Shown here: positions 25,399 through 33,310 of the stretch, piece after piece | How the letters are laid out: every line of letters starts with the position of its first letter | Numbering within the stretch: position 1 is the stretch's first letter | Assembly: GCA_038148435.1 (NCBI GenBank) | Contig: JAYQVM010000009.1 | Span: 1 to 36,371 of the forward strand | Origin: UBA5109 sp038148435 | GTDB taxonomy: Bacteria > Pseudomonadota > Gammaproteobacteria > Pseudomonadales > Pseudohongiellaceae | Length of the DNA stretch: 36,371 nt | Reading direction: 5' to 3' | Translations under genes and position numbers: made by a program | Notes under the pieces: model-generated | Seen by the model: only the letters and a program-made list of their open reading frames with translations | Database searches by the model: none | What the model was told of the DNA's origin: nothing

Positions 25399-26670
25399 CT
25401 AGTTCGATCCCATCTTTATTCTGGGGGTTTCACGAAAACCCGGCTTGGCCATCAAAAACTGCCCGGTGTGAATCACACGCTCACGGAAGCCTCCTTCACA
25501 AAAACACAGGTAGTATTCCCACATGCGAATGAAACTATCGTCTGCTCCAAGTTGCCTAACTTTCTCCAGTTTTGCCATAAACCTCTGGCGCCAGTTAAGC
25601 AGTGTCGTGGCATAATCACGGGTAATATCTTCCAAACCAATTAACTGCATATCGGTATCCTCAGCAAGATGCTGAGCGATTATTGCATTACTTGGAAGCT
25701 GTCCTCCCGGGAAGATATAGCGTTTGATGAAATCAATGGAATTGACTGACGACTGATAGCGTTGATCGCTGATGGTAATCGCCTGAATCAGCATCAGGCC
25801 ATCTTTTTTCAGCAAAGCATTACACTTGCTAAAATACTGCTGGTAATAACGACTACCTACAGCCTCAATCATCTCCACGGAAACAAGCTTGTCGAACTGG
25901 CCTTCAATTTCCCGATAATCTTTTAACAATAAAGTAATCCTATCCGAGAGACCTTCTCGCTCCACCCATTCACGGGCATATCCATACTGTTCCTTTGACA
26001 GTGTCGTTGTCGTCACGCGGCAGCCATGATTTTTGGCTGCATAAATGGCCAGCCCACCCCAGCCTGTGCCAATTTCCAGCAGATGATCATCTTTATTCAG
26101 TTGCAAGCGCTCACAGATATGTTCAAATTTCTGCAAGGAAGCCTGTGCAAGACTTTGGCTCTCATCCTGAAAGATAGCAGATGAATAAGCCATAGTTTCA
26201 TCCAAAAACAGTTTGAAAAAATCATTGCTCAGATCGTAATGTGCTGAAATGTTCTTACGTGCCTGTTTGAGTGTATTATTTCTCCACCAGTGAAAAAAAA
26301 AGCCTATTGCAGAACGCCACCAGCTTTGCATCCCGTTTATGTTGTCAAGTTCTTGCATGTTTCTGACAAAAATTTGAATCACATTCAGCAGCTGTGGCGA
26401 ATACCAGTATCCCAGCATATAGGCTTCTCCAGCCCCAATATCCCCATTTTTAAAAATCAAGGAGTAAGCTCTCGCATCCCTGACAATTACACGGGCTATA
26501 CCAGAATTTTCACGAGTGTCACCAAAGATAATTTCATGGCCATTTTCTTCAATGATCAGGCTCCCATGTTTTATATTTTTCAAGCTCGCATGCACTGTCT
26601 GACGGGCTAAGCCAGCCAGAAAGCGAATTGACCCTGACTGTTTTGCCGGTGCTAAAGCTGAAACTCTCAA
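25399..26670 (-). CDS. cfa: Cfa-family SAM-dependent fatty-acyl methyltransferase
   Basis: 423 residues from the TTG at 26670, chosen because AAAGGAG lies exactly seven bases upstream and the TTG overlaps the DUF1365 stop (TTGA). The ATG at 26688 has no ribosome site. The N-terminal lipid-binding region is followed by NISAHYDLSNDFFKLFLDETMAYSSAIF and the SAM loop LLEIGTGWGG (about 197-206), then LVSVEMIEAVG and a C-terminal half ending in YYLCFCEGGFRERVIHTGQFLMAKP, all typical of cyclopropane-fatty-acid synthase. It methylates unsaturated acyl chains of membrane lipids. In Rhodobacter, a homologue in the ECF-sigma/ChrR regulon acts in furan fatty-acid formation. Last gene of the five-gene stress operon. 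Confidence 0.92.
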   Translation of the reverse strand: MRVSALAPAKQSGSIRFLAGLARQTVHASLKNIKHGSLIIEENGHEIIFGDTRENSGIARVIVRDARAYSLIFKNGDIGAGEAYMLGYWYSPQLLNVIQIFVRNMQELDNINGMQSWWRSAIGFFFHWWRNNTLKQARKNISAHYDLSNDFFKLFLDETMAYSSAIFQDESQSLAQASLQKFEHICERLQLNKDDHLLEIGTGWGGLAIYAAKNHGCRVTTTTLSKEQYGYAREWVEREGLSDRITLLLKDYREIEGQFDKLVSVEMIEAVGSRYYQQYFSKCNALLKKDGLMLIQAITISDQRYQSSVNSIDFIKRYIFPGGQLPSNAIIAQHLAEDTDMQLIGLEDITRDYATTLLNWRQRFMAKLEKVRQLGADDSFIRMWEYYLCFCEGGFRERVIHTGQFLMAKPGFRETPRIKMGSN

Positions 26671-27455
26671 AGTTCTGCTCCTTTCCATTTATCAGGTTTT
26701 TTAGATTTGGATTTTGGATGAGGGAAAAAAGTGACTTTTTTCATCCATAACTTTAATGCCTGCCAGTAAATCGCTCCTACTACTTTCAGCGTCATCAATG
26801 GATACCGCCACAAAATAGTGCGCATTGCATGAGCACTGGGTTGACGATAGTGAAGATGAAGACCCGCAAAAAACTGCTTTTCTTCATCAATAAAAGATGA
26901 CAAAAATATCTTAAGTTGCTCACCAGGTGTATCACTGCTCCAATGATACCGCATATTCATAGGCATGAAAGGAGACACATGGTGCTGCTTGGTGAAACTT
27001 TGCTTCACCTGCTTGTCATCTTTTACCGCTATAACATATGCATGTCGCTCTGACCAAGGTGTATTGGTCACTTCTGCCAAAATATATTGCAGCTTTTCAC
27101 TTTCATCATAACAATAATAACAGGCTATCGGGTTGTTGATATAACCAAAGTAGCGGCAGTTACACAGCAAACAAATTCTGCCTCGAGGTCGCTTTCCTGT
27201 TTGTATTTCAACTGTTCTTCTTACCGCTTCATCAAGTTCGAGCTGAGGATCACCGTGAAAATCACTACGCTTAAAGCTGGCCAAATTAAAGCGGTTTAAC
27301 GACCACAGTACCGATCGTGAAAACAAAGTTTCAACCTCACTGAGGTCAATGAACATCATGAACACTCGATAGCGAAATTCATGTCGGACGGGCATCAGGC
27401 GGCAGTGAGTGACCACTCCCTCATATATTGCACTGTGCTTGACCTGCACAGACAT
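26667..27455 (-). CDS. DUF1365 family protein
   Basis: 262 residues. The family pattern is clear: SAIYEGVVTHCRLMPVRHEFRYRVFMMFIDL at the N-terminus, NRFNLASFKRSDFHGDP, then RICLLCNCRYFGYINNPIACYYCYDE and ILAEVTNTPWSERHAYVI, with HHVSPFMPMNMRYHW later. The Cys/His/Tyr-rich central block is conserved in the family. DUF1365 genes almost always travel with a Cfa-like methyltransferase and an FAD oxidoreductase, as here, suggesting a shared lipid-modifying pathway; its reaction is unknown. Two bases separate it from the FAD gene, and its stop overlaps the cfa start. Confidence 0.9.
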   Translation of the reverse strand: MSVQVKHSAIYEGVVTHCRLMPVRHEFRYRVFMMFIDLSEVETLFSRSVLWSLNRFNLASFKRSDFHGDPQLELDEAVRRTVEIQTGKRPRGRICLLCNCRYFGYINNPIACYYCYDESEKLQYILAEVTNTPWSERHAYVIAVKDDKQVKQSFTKQHHVSPFMPMNMRYHWSSDTPGEQLKIFLSSFIDEEKQFFAGLHLHYRQPSAHAMRTILWRYPLMTLKVVGAIYWQALKLWMKKVTFFPHPKSKSKKPDKWKGAEL

Positions 27456-27457
27456 AC

Positions 27458-28732
27458 TCAGGCTGCCCTAGATACTTTACGCATCTCTAGTGCGTTGAGC
27501 TGTTCGGCAACACGCTTGGCACTCCAGACACCATCTTCATGAAATCCATTTCGCCAGTAGGCTCCGCAGAACCAGGTATTTCTTTTACCATTAATCTGTG
27601 CCCAGCGCTGCTGTGCGTCGACACCTTTAGCGGTAAACACAGGGTGCTCGTAGTGATAGATGCCGATAATCTTATCCGTATTAATACTAGCGGTATTATT
27701 AAGCGTCACGCAGTAGGTCTTCTCGGAAACAATTCCCTGCAAGATATTCATGTTATAACTAAGGCATGGTATTTCATTGTCTTCACCCAACTGAACATTC
27801 CAGCTCGACCAGCAGCGCAGGCTCGAAGGCAAAACGCTTGAGTCGGTATGCAAAACTACTTCATTTTTTGAGTACGGAATGGCCTCAAGGATCTCCGATT
27901 CCAGTGCCACAGGATCAGCAAGACAAGCCAGGGCCTGATCACTGTGGCAGGCAAAAATAACATGATCAAAGGGCTCTTCGCTACTGGCTGTCTTCAGGGT
28001 CACATAGGATTCAGTAATGTTTCTGTCGACTGACAGAACCCGTGTATTCAAGCGGATATTATCCTTGTATTTTTTTGTCAGAGGTTCGATGTAGGCTTGG
28101 GAGCCTCCCTGAATTACTTTCCACTGTGGACGCTTACGTATATTCAGCAAACCATGATTACGAAAAAATCGAACAAAAAAAGTTAATGGCATTCCCAGCA
28201 TGTCACTTTGACGGGAAGACCAGATAGCTGCCCCCATTGGCACTATATAGAAATCGATAAAACGTCTTGAATAGTCGAATACTTTCAAATACTCACCCAG
28301 GGTCATCTGGGCAACATATTGGGACAACTGTATGTCTTGTTCGACAACCCGATTAAAACGCAGAATATCTCGAATCATCTTCAGGTGAGCAGGAGACAGT
28401 ATGTTTTTACGTTGGGCAAACAACGTATTGAGGCTTGTACCGGCATATTCCAGACCACTGAGCCTGTCACTCACGCTAAAACTCATTTGCGTGTCATGAC
28501 TAGGTACCTCAAGCTCATTCAACAGCTTGATAAAATTAGGATAGGTCCAGTCATTAAAGACAATAAAACCTGAATCAATAGCCAGCGTTCTCCCGTTTTC
28601 CTCCAGTTTAATAGTGGCAGTATGACCTCCAAGCCTAGAGTCTGCTTCAAACATTGTTACCTGGTGTTTATCTGCCAGATAGTAGGCAGCCGCCATTCCA
28701 GATATCCCACTGCCAATAATTGCAATTTTCAT
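27458..28732 (-). CDS. FAD-dependent amine-oxidase-like oxidoreductase (COG2907 type)
   Basis: 424 residues. KIAIIGSGISGMAAAYYLA (2-20) is the dinucleotide-binding loop, followed by MFEADSRLGGHTATI, the second FAD contact of the amine-oxidase superfamily. IDSGFIVFNDWTYPNF, SFSVSDRLSGLEYAGTSLNTLFAQR and the C-terminal NTWFCGAYWRNGFHEDGVWSA are hallmarks of this subgroup, always next to DUF1365 and cfa genes. It probably oxidises or desaturates a methylated acyl chain, as proposed for furan fatty-acid enzymes in alphaproteobacteria. Overlaps the SDR stop by four bases (ATGA), so translation is coupled. Confidence 0.9.
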   Translation of the reverse strand: MKIAIIGSGISGMAAAYYLADKHQVTMFEADSRLGGHTATIKLEENGRTLAIDSGFIVFNDWTYPNFIKLLNELEVPSHDTQMSFSVSDRLSGLEYAGTSLNTLFAQRKNILSPAHLKMIRDILRFNRVVEQDIQLSQYVAQMTLGEYLKVFDYSRRFIDFYIVPMGAAIWSSRQSDMLGMPLTFFVRFFRNHGLLNIRKRPQWKVIQGGSQAYIEPLTKKYKDNIRLNTRVLSVDRNITESYVTLKTASSEEPFDHVIFACHSDQALACLADPVALESEILEAIPYSKNEVVLHTDSSVLPSSLRCWSSWNVQLGEDNEIPCLSYNMNILQGIVSEKTYCVTLNNTASINTDKIIGIYHYEHPVFTAKGVDAQQRWAQINGKRNTWFCGAYWRNGFHEDGVWSAKRVAEQLNALEMRKVSRAA

Positions 28733-29514
28733 GAAGCTGGATCTCCTGTGCGCCTCAGACGAGGCATAATGCCAGAGTACCAGAGCCCCTGAAGTCTGGA
28801 AAAAAATTTGAGAACAATATGCAGACGCAAGGGAAAATTTATCCTGTAAGGCCTTTTTTCAATATTTTTGAGGACCGCGTTTGCTGCTACATCAACTTTC
28901 TGAATAAAAGGCATGGGAAAATCATTTTGGGCAGTCATCGGCGTCTCCACAAAACCAAGATAAACTGTAATTATATCAACCTCTTGGCCTATGTCAGCAC
29001 GCAATGAATCCAGAAAATAGGCCATGGCGGCTTTTGATGCGCCATAGGCTTCAGCTCTGGGAAAGCCTAGATAGGAGCTCATGGAACAAAGGCCAGCAAT
29101 GAAGGGTTTACTGCCTGTTCGATCTTTAGCTTGCTTTAGTAAGGGGTAGGCAGCTGCACAACTATTGACCGTACCATGAAAATTCACCGCCATGTGACGC
29201 TCAAATGAAAGCAGATTAAAATCCGGCAAATCAATATATTCACAGAGTCCGGCACCCAAGATGATGCCATCTAGGTAGTCCAATTCGGGCGCCTGTTTGG
29301 CAAATAGGCTCTGCATTGATTGACTATCAGAGACATCGCAGGGGAGAACCCGAATCTGTTCTGGATAGTCCAGCGCCAGTGCCTGAAGTGCTTTATAATT
29401 TCGGCTGCTGGCAATCAGCTGATGCCCCTGCTGTACCAGTTTTTCCACAAGCGCTCTACCCAGGCCCGAACTGGCACCCGTAATCCAATATCTTTTGCTG
29501 GAAATGACTGACAT
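28729..29514 (-). CDS. Short-chain dehydrogenase/reductase
   Basis: 261 residues, classical SDR. The NAD(P) loop TGASSGLG is at 12-19, the catalytic Tyr157 and Lys161 in YGASK, and the Ser in the CSMSSYLG strand (143-150). YLGFVETPMT is the usual substrate-loop sequence. Arg38 after the second strand favours NADPH. The C-terminal 50 residues include a basic amphipathic stretch (INFPLRLHIVLKFFSRL) that may touch the membrane. Second gene of the stress operon, three bases after the NTF2-like gene and overlapping the FAD gene. An SDR with the same neighbours belongs to the ChrR-controlled operon of Rhodobacter. Substrate unknown, probably a lipid-derived carbonyl. Confidence 0.9.
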   Translation of the reverse strand: MSVISSKRYWITGASSGLGRALVEKLVQQGHQLIASSRNYKALQALALDYPEQIRVLPCDVSDSQSMQSLFAKQAPELDYLDGIILGAGLCEYIDLPDFNLLSFERHMAVNFHGTVNSCAAAYPLLKQAKDRTGSKPFIAGLCSMSSYLGFPRAEAYGASKAAMAYFLDSLRADIGQEVDIITVYLGFVETPMTAQNDFPMPFIQKVDVAANAVLKNIEKRPYRINFPLRLHIVLKFFSRLQGLWYSGIMPRLRRTGDPAS

Positions 29515-29517
29515 AAC

Positions 29518-29976
29518 TCAGCCGCCCAGACGCTGTTTCAGGAAGCGGGTAGCTGCACCCAATACAGGCAAATGTTCATAGATAAGTGCACCAAGGTCAT
29601 AGCAGTCCTCGTGAAAAAATACCTTGTTGGTAAATTTTAATAATGTCAAACCCCTGACTGCTATTGGTTTCCCCTTGTTGAGACGAGGATGGATAAAGCG
29701 CATTTCCCAACTTAGACAGGCGCTGTCTATGCCCTGAAATTTTTCGATATAGTGCATTTCGTATCCCTGCATATTGCTAGCAAGGCTTTTGAAATATGCC
29801 TTCAGAGCCAGGCTACCTTCCAGCCGATGGATTGGATCAATAAACTCTACATCTCGGGTATACAAGTCATCAATCTGTGCAATGCTTTCCCGCGAGAAAT
29901 TACTGTAGAAATCCATTATTCTGGGGACTATCTCTCCAGACGTATCAGGTAAGGGAATTTGGGCAATCTTGCTCAT
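29518..29976 (-). CDS. NTF2-like (SnoaL-type) protein
   Basis: 152 residues. MDFYSNFSRESIAQIDDLYTRDVEFIDPIHRLEGSLALKAYF followed by beta strands (EMHYIEKFQGIDSACLSWEMRFIHP and AVRGLTLLKF) is the NTF2-like cone fold. The pocket residues Asp/His in FIDPIH and the HEDCYDLG segment are in positions typical of this stress-operon subfamily. Such proteins bind or isomerise small hydrophobic molecules. The ATG has AGAGG eight bases upstream. It is the first gene of the minus-strand operon, just after the divergent ECF-type promoter. Confidence 0.87.
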   Translation of the reverse strand: MSKIAQIPLPDTSGEIVPRIMDFYSNFSRESIAQIDDLYTRDVEFIDPIHRLEGSLALKAYFKSLASNMQGYEMHYIEKFQGIDSACLSWEMRFIHPRLNKGKPIAVRGLTLLKFTNKVFFHEDCYDLGALIYEHLPVLGAATRFLKQRLGG

Positions 29977-30005
29977 GTGAAAGACCTCTTAAATGTTTGC
30001 AAATA

Positions 30006-30033
30006 GGTACGCAGATGGATTAATTTTGGATTA
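30006..30033 (-). promoter_or_regulatory. Putative ECF sigma promoter of the NTF2-SDR-FAD-DUF1365-cfa operon
   Basis: On the minus strand, TAATCC (30033-30028), 16 bp, then CGTACC (30011-30006). The sigma-gene promoter opposite has the same layout (TGATCT-N16-CGTATT). The TGATCC-like -35 resembles that reported for the singlet-oxygen sigma factor of Rhodobacter. The predicted transcript would start near 29999, about 23 nt before the first ATG. Confidence 0.55.
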
Positions 30034-30046
30034 CATTAAATTTAAG

Positions 30047-30074
30047 TGATCTATTCAGGCCTGTTTTACGTATT
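30047..30074 (+). promoter_or_regulatory. Putative autoregulated ECF promoter of the sigma/chrR operon
   Basis: TGATCT (30047-30052), 16 bp, CGTATT (30069-30074). It mirrors the divergent operon promoter in hexamers and spacing. Self-activation is usual for ECF sigma factors with an adjacent anti-sigma factor. A start near 30081 fits the ATG at 30115. Confidence 0.6.
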
Positions 30075-30114
30075 AATAAAGAATACTAGTTACTAAAATA
30101 GGGTGAGCAGGTAC

Positions 30115-30729
30115 ATGTTGCAAATCATGACCAAAGCTAATAAGGAACTAAACCAATTTATTAACTGGAACGAAATGGTTGAGACTGTCGGACGAGACAG
30201 AGACCGCTCAGCTTTTCAGGCACTCTTCACACACTTTGCGCCGCTGGTTAAAGCCTATGCTTACAAGGTCTCGGATCTGGCCCAGGCAGACGCATTGGCT
30301 GAGGAGCTGGTGCAAGAAACCATGGTTAAAGTCTGGCTGAAAGCCGCTACTTTTAATGCGAAAAAGTCAGCTGCCGGGACCTGGATATTCACCATTGCTA
30401 GAAATACACGAATTGACTTGCTGCGAAAATATGCCCGACAGTGGGAGAGCGATAACGAGGAGTTTGATGAAAGTAAACTCAGTGCGGATGACATCTGGAT
30501 GCACCAACAAAATGATGTATTGGAAAGTTTAAGCGAACAGCAGGCACAGGAAAATATCCTGGAATCGTTCAATGTTCTCTCTGAAGATCAGGCCTCTATC
30601 ATGAGAGCCATTTTTCTAGAAGGTAAGTCTCATACCGAAGCGGCAGCCTCTTTCGGCCTGCCACTTGGAACAGTGAAATCCCGGGTTAGGCTTGCCCTTC
30701 AAAAACTTAAATTGACTATTGATGTTTAA
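30115..30729 (+). CDS. rpoE: ECF sigma factor, ChrR-associated (ECF11-type)
   Basis: About 204 residues. Region 2 is seen in AFQALFTHFAPLVKAYAYK, AEELVQETMVKVWLKAATFN and AGTWIFTIARNTRIDLLRKY; region 4 in SEDQASIMRAIFLEGKSHTEAAASFGLPLGTVKSRVRLALQKLK, with the recognition helix at LGTVKSRVR. Pairing with chrR identifies the subgroup whose Rhodobacter member responds to singlet oxygen. Three starts are possible: GTG 30103, ATG 30115 (GCAGG three bases upstream) and ATG 30127; 30115 is a compromise. The gene end overlaps chrR by eight bases (ATGTTTAA), giving one-to-one production of sigma and anti-sigma. Confidence 0.92.
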   Translation: MLQIMTKANKELNQFINWNEMVETVGRDRDRSAFQALFTHFAPLVKAYAYKVSDLAQADALAEELVQETMVKVWLKAATFNAKKSAAGTWIFTIARNTRIDLLRKYARQWESDNEEFDESKLSADDIWMHQQNDVLESLSEQQAQENILESFNVLSEDQASIMRAIFLEGKSHTEAAASFGLPLGTVKSRVRLALQKLKLTIDV

Positions 30730-31417
30730 ACATATGCCTAAAACTAAATTTCATCCTGAAATCCGTTTTATCACCGATTATGCTGCAGGTAGTTTGCCAA
30801 GTTCACTGGCTCTTTGCGTATCTTCCCATCTGCATTTCTGTGAAGAATGTCGAAAAAAAGTGGAACAGCTAAACACCCTAGGCTCTAGGATTTTCGATGA
30901 CCTGCAGCCACGGGAACCCAGCCAAAGCTTTGACTCATTGATGGAGAGAATTGATGCAATGCCCGAGAGCATGCAAACACAGGAATTCCCAGCATCCTCG
31001 GTCAAGCAGAAACACAATAATCAGCTCCCTTCTGCTTTGCAGAAACTGACCGGAGGTGACCTGATGTCGTTACAGTGGAAAAATATTGGAAAAAATTTCA
31101 GTTATTCTGAGCTAGATCTTGAGGACAGCCAACGCGAAACATCACTGTTAAACATCAAGGCCGGTCGAAATGTCCCAAGGCATCGTCACTTGGGTGATGA
31201 GGTTACCGTTGTTCTGAAAGGCAGCTTTTCTGACAAGGATGAACATTATCAAACAGGAGACTTTATAGTTCGAACGCGTGGTGAAATTCACAATCCTGTT
31301 GCTTCGCAGGATGAGGACTGTTTGTGCCTTTCAACACTAGATGCACCCATACAGATGATCAACTGGGCCTACCGGCTGCTTATACCCTTCGTTAGAGGAG
31401 CTGCGCGAACCAGCTAG
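30722..31417 (+). CDS. chrR: ChrR-type zinc anti-sigma factor with cupin domain
   Basis: 231 residues from the ATG overlapping the sigma stop. The N-terminal zinc anti-sigma domain has His11, His36, Cys40 and Cys43, with the same spacing (25, 4, 3) as the zinc ligands of Rhodobacter ChrR. The C-terminal cupin (about 115-215) has His154, His156, Glu160 and His190, again at ChrR spacing (2, 4, 30). Both metal sites are therefore intact. The N-domain sequesters the sigma factor; the cupin senses singlet oxygen or related damage and leads to release. The stop lies one base from the end of the convergent photolyase gene. Confidence 0.93.
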   Translation: MFKHMPKTKFHPEIRFITDYAAGSLPSSLALCVSSHLHFCEECRKKVEQLNTLGSRIFDDLQPREPSQSFDSLMERIDAMPESMQTQEFPASSVKQKHNNQLPSALQKLTGGDLMSLQWKNIGKNFSYSELDLEDSQRETSLLNIKAGRNVPRHRHLGDEVTVVLKGSFSDKDEHYQTGDFIVRTRGEIHNPVASQDEDCLCLSTLDAPIQMINWAYRLLIPFVRGAARTS

Positions 31418-31418
31418 C

Positions 31419-32822
31419 TCATGCTTTTTGTTTGAAGGCTGCCAGCGCCCTTTCCCTTGAAAACTTGAGCTCTACAAGCGGGTCCCAATAGTTAGTTTGC
31501 AGTTTTGCCGGATCATGGATGGTCTTAGCAGACTCGTTCTGCAGAACCGGAATATAGTTCTTAATAAACTCTCCCTGTGGGTCAAAGCGTTCAGACTGGC
31601 GGATGGGATTGAATATCCTAAAATAAGGCGCCGCATCCGTTCCGGTTGAGGCACTCCACTGCCAGCCGCCGTTATTGGCGGAAAATTCACCGTCAACCAA
31701 ATGTTGCATAAACCAGCGTTCACCCCAGCGCCAGTCTATCAGCAGGTTTTTACTGAGAAACATGGCTACCAGCATGCGTAAGCGGTTATGCATCCAGCCA
31801 GTCGCCAGTAACTGTTTCATGGCAGCATCAATCAGGGGAAAGCCGGTTTCACCCTGACTCCAGCGCTCAAATTCATCTTCATCACTACGCCACTGGAGCT
31901 CAGCATAGGCTGGATTCCAGGCCTGGTTCTTGCAGACATGCGGATAGTGCCAGACGACATACTGATAAAAGTCACGCCACAGCAGTTCATTGCACCAGCT
32001 GCGAACGGAAACGTTGCTGGCCATATCCTGCGCCTGTTTCCAGCATTCTCGAGAAGAAATCACCCCAGCGTTGAGATAAGGCGACAGGCTGCTGGTCCCG
32101 GCCTGAGCCGGAAAGTCCCTTTGCTCTTGATAATCCTTCAGGCGCTCATCGACAAATCCTATCAGACGCCGCCTAGCTTCAGCTTCACCAGCTGGCCACA
32201 GTTCCTGCCAGGCAGTCTCTGGCTGGGGCCAGTCAATTTCATCCAGCATGCACTCTTCTGCTAGAGGCTCAAGGGAAATTATGGGCTGTATGGCATCGGC
32301 TGATAGTTTATGAAGCCCTGGCGGACCGGATTGCTCCAGATATTCACGGCACTTGTTCGCATAGGGAGTAAAAACCTTGAAAGGTTTGTCCTGTCCGGTC
32401 AAGACAAGTTCCGGTGGCAGCAAGCAATGGTCTTCATAAGCGAAAACCCGTATCAATTTTTCCCTGCACAGCGCTGAAACCAGCTCATCCCGTCGACGTT
32501 CATTGAGAGGATAGTCAATATTGTAATGCAGCGCTTCTATGTTCCAGTACTGAATAATTTTTTCCAGCAAAACTGGGATACTCTGGTAATCCGGCACCTG
32601 AAACAAGCGCAAGGGAACCTTTAAGCTAGCCAGCGCACTCATCAACTCCTTGAGGTTTCGCCGCCAGAAATCCTGTTTGATCGGCGCATCATCATGGACC
32701 TGCCACTGGGCTGGTGTGGCAACATAGATGACAATAGTTGGCCCACGCTTAAGTGCCTCGAGCAATGCACTATTATCACTGATTCGTAGATCATTCCGTA
32801 ACCAGCATAGTTGTCGCTTCAT
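31419..32822 (-). CDS. phrB: Class I CPD photolyase
   Basis: 467 residues. The N-terminal antenna domain starts LCWLRNDLRISDNSAL. The FAD-binding core has PFKVFTPYANKC (147-158), GTSSLSPYLNAGVIS (242-256), ELLWRDFYQYVVW, GETGFPLIDAAMKQLLATGWMHNRLRM (324-350), and a block at 382-402 holding ANNGGWQWSAS and GTDAAPYFR. These are the signature regions of bacterial CPD photolyases, including the Asn next to the flavin. It repairs cyclobutane pyrimidine dimers in DNA using blue light. The start agrees with the family, but no Shine-Dalgarno sequence precedes it; the leader is very short. A TGATCC hexamer 34 bp upstream suggests control by the adjacent ECF sigma factor. Confidence 0.93.
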   Translation of the reverse strand: MKRQLCWLRNDLRISDNSALLEALKRGPTIVIYVATPAQWQVHDDAPIKQDFWRRNLKELMSALASLKVPLRLFQVPDYQSIPVLLEKIIQYWNIEALHYNIDYPLNERRRDELVSALCREKLIRVFAYEDHCLLPPELVLTGQDKPFKVFTPYANKCREYLEQSGPPGLHKLSADAIQPIISLEPLAEECMLDEIDWPQPETAWQELWPAGEAEARRRLIGFVDERLKDYQEQRDFPAQAGTSSLSPYLNAGVISSRECWKQAQDMASNVSVRSWCNELLWRDFYQYVVWHYPHVCKNQAWNPAYAELQWRSDEDEFERWSQGETGFPLIDAAMKQLLATGWMHNRLRMLVAMFLSKNLLIDWRWGERWFMQHLVDGEFSANNGGWQWSASTGTDAAPYFRIFNPIRQSERFDPQGEFIKNYIPVLQNESAKTIHDPAKLQTNYWDPLVELKFSRERALAAFKQKA

Positions 32823-32855
32823 ATTTGATTACGTAGACTCAATTCAGCTGAATAG

Positions 32856-32861
32856 GGATCA
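32856..32861 (-). promoter_or_regulatory. TGATCC -35-like element upstream of the photolyase gene
   Basis: An exact TGATCC (minus strand) lies 34 bp before the photolyase ATG. Sixteen bases on is AGTCTA rather than CGTA; a CGTAAT occurs at 22 bp spacing instead. The hexamer agrees with the divergent ECF promoters, the -10 does not agree fully. Both this element and the sigma promoter are followed by TATTCAG, which may be a shared extra site. Confidence 0.35.
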
Positions 32862-32908
32862 AGAAAATCCTGCTTCCTAATATTGTCGTTGAGACGATTG
32901 TTGAAATT

Positions 32909-33187
32909 ATGCTGCAGCATGGTCTAGCCGGAAAAAGTCTGAAGTTTTTTGGTGACATCAATACTGGCGTCATCGAAATTAACCGCACGTGGATTGATGA
33001 GGTCGCAAAGCAGATAGTCACTGATGCCAATCGGTATTTTTTGCACTATCAAAACCGTTTATGCCATGAATTTACAGGTAGACACCAGCTTAGCATGAGA
33101 CTTGAGGAAAAGAAAAACTCAGCCATGGTATTTAGGCTCAGCGTGTTTAGGCGTTTGACTGGAAACATTTCCTTATTTGATGCTTAA
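32909..33187 (+). CDS. Hypothetical small protein, divergent from the photolyase gene
   Basis: 92 residues from the only ATG; not recognised. The frame stays open and protein-like upstream of that ATG (IKKILLPNIVVETIVEI from 32859), with no ATG, GTG or TTG there. Either the ATG at 32909, which lacks a ribosome site, is real, or an older start has been lost (ATC or ATA in its place). The product would be basic, with GLAGKSLKFFGDINTGVIEINRTW and a Cys/His-containing middle. No signal or membrane segment is seen. The remainder of this 488-bp gap, 33188-33310, holds only the leader of the next gene. Confidence 0.35.
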   Translation: MLQHGLAGKSLKFFGDINTGVIEINRTWIDEVAKQIVTDANRYFLHYQNRLCHEFTGRHQLSMRLEEKKNSAMVFRLSVFRRLTGNISLFDA

Positions 33188-33310
33188 TTTCATGTGATTT
33201 ATACCTGGTAGTAAACTATGCTTGGTCTGTCTTTCAAATCATGATCCGCATGCTGATAAGCTGTTTTTTTTGAAACCAAAAATGAATAATAAAAATTAAA
33301 GGAGCACATA

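Noticed and set aside
33236..33270. TGATCC upstream of the hydrolase gene as another ECF promoter
   Set aside because: Sixteen bases on there is only a T run, no CGTA-like -10.
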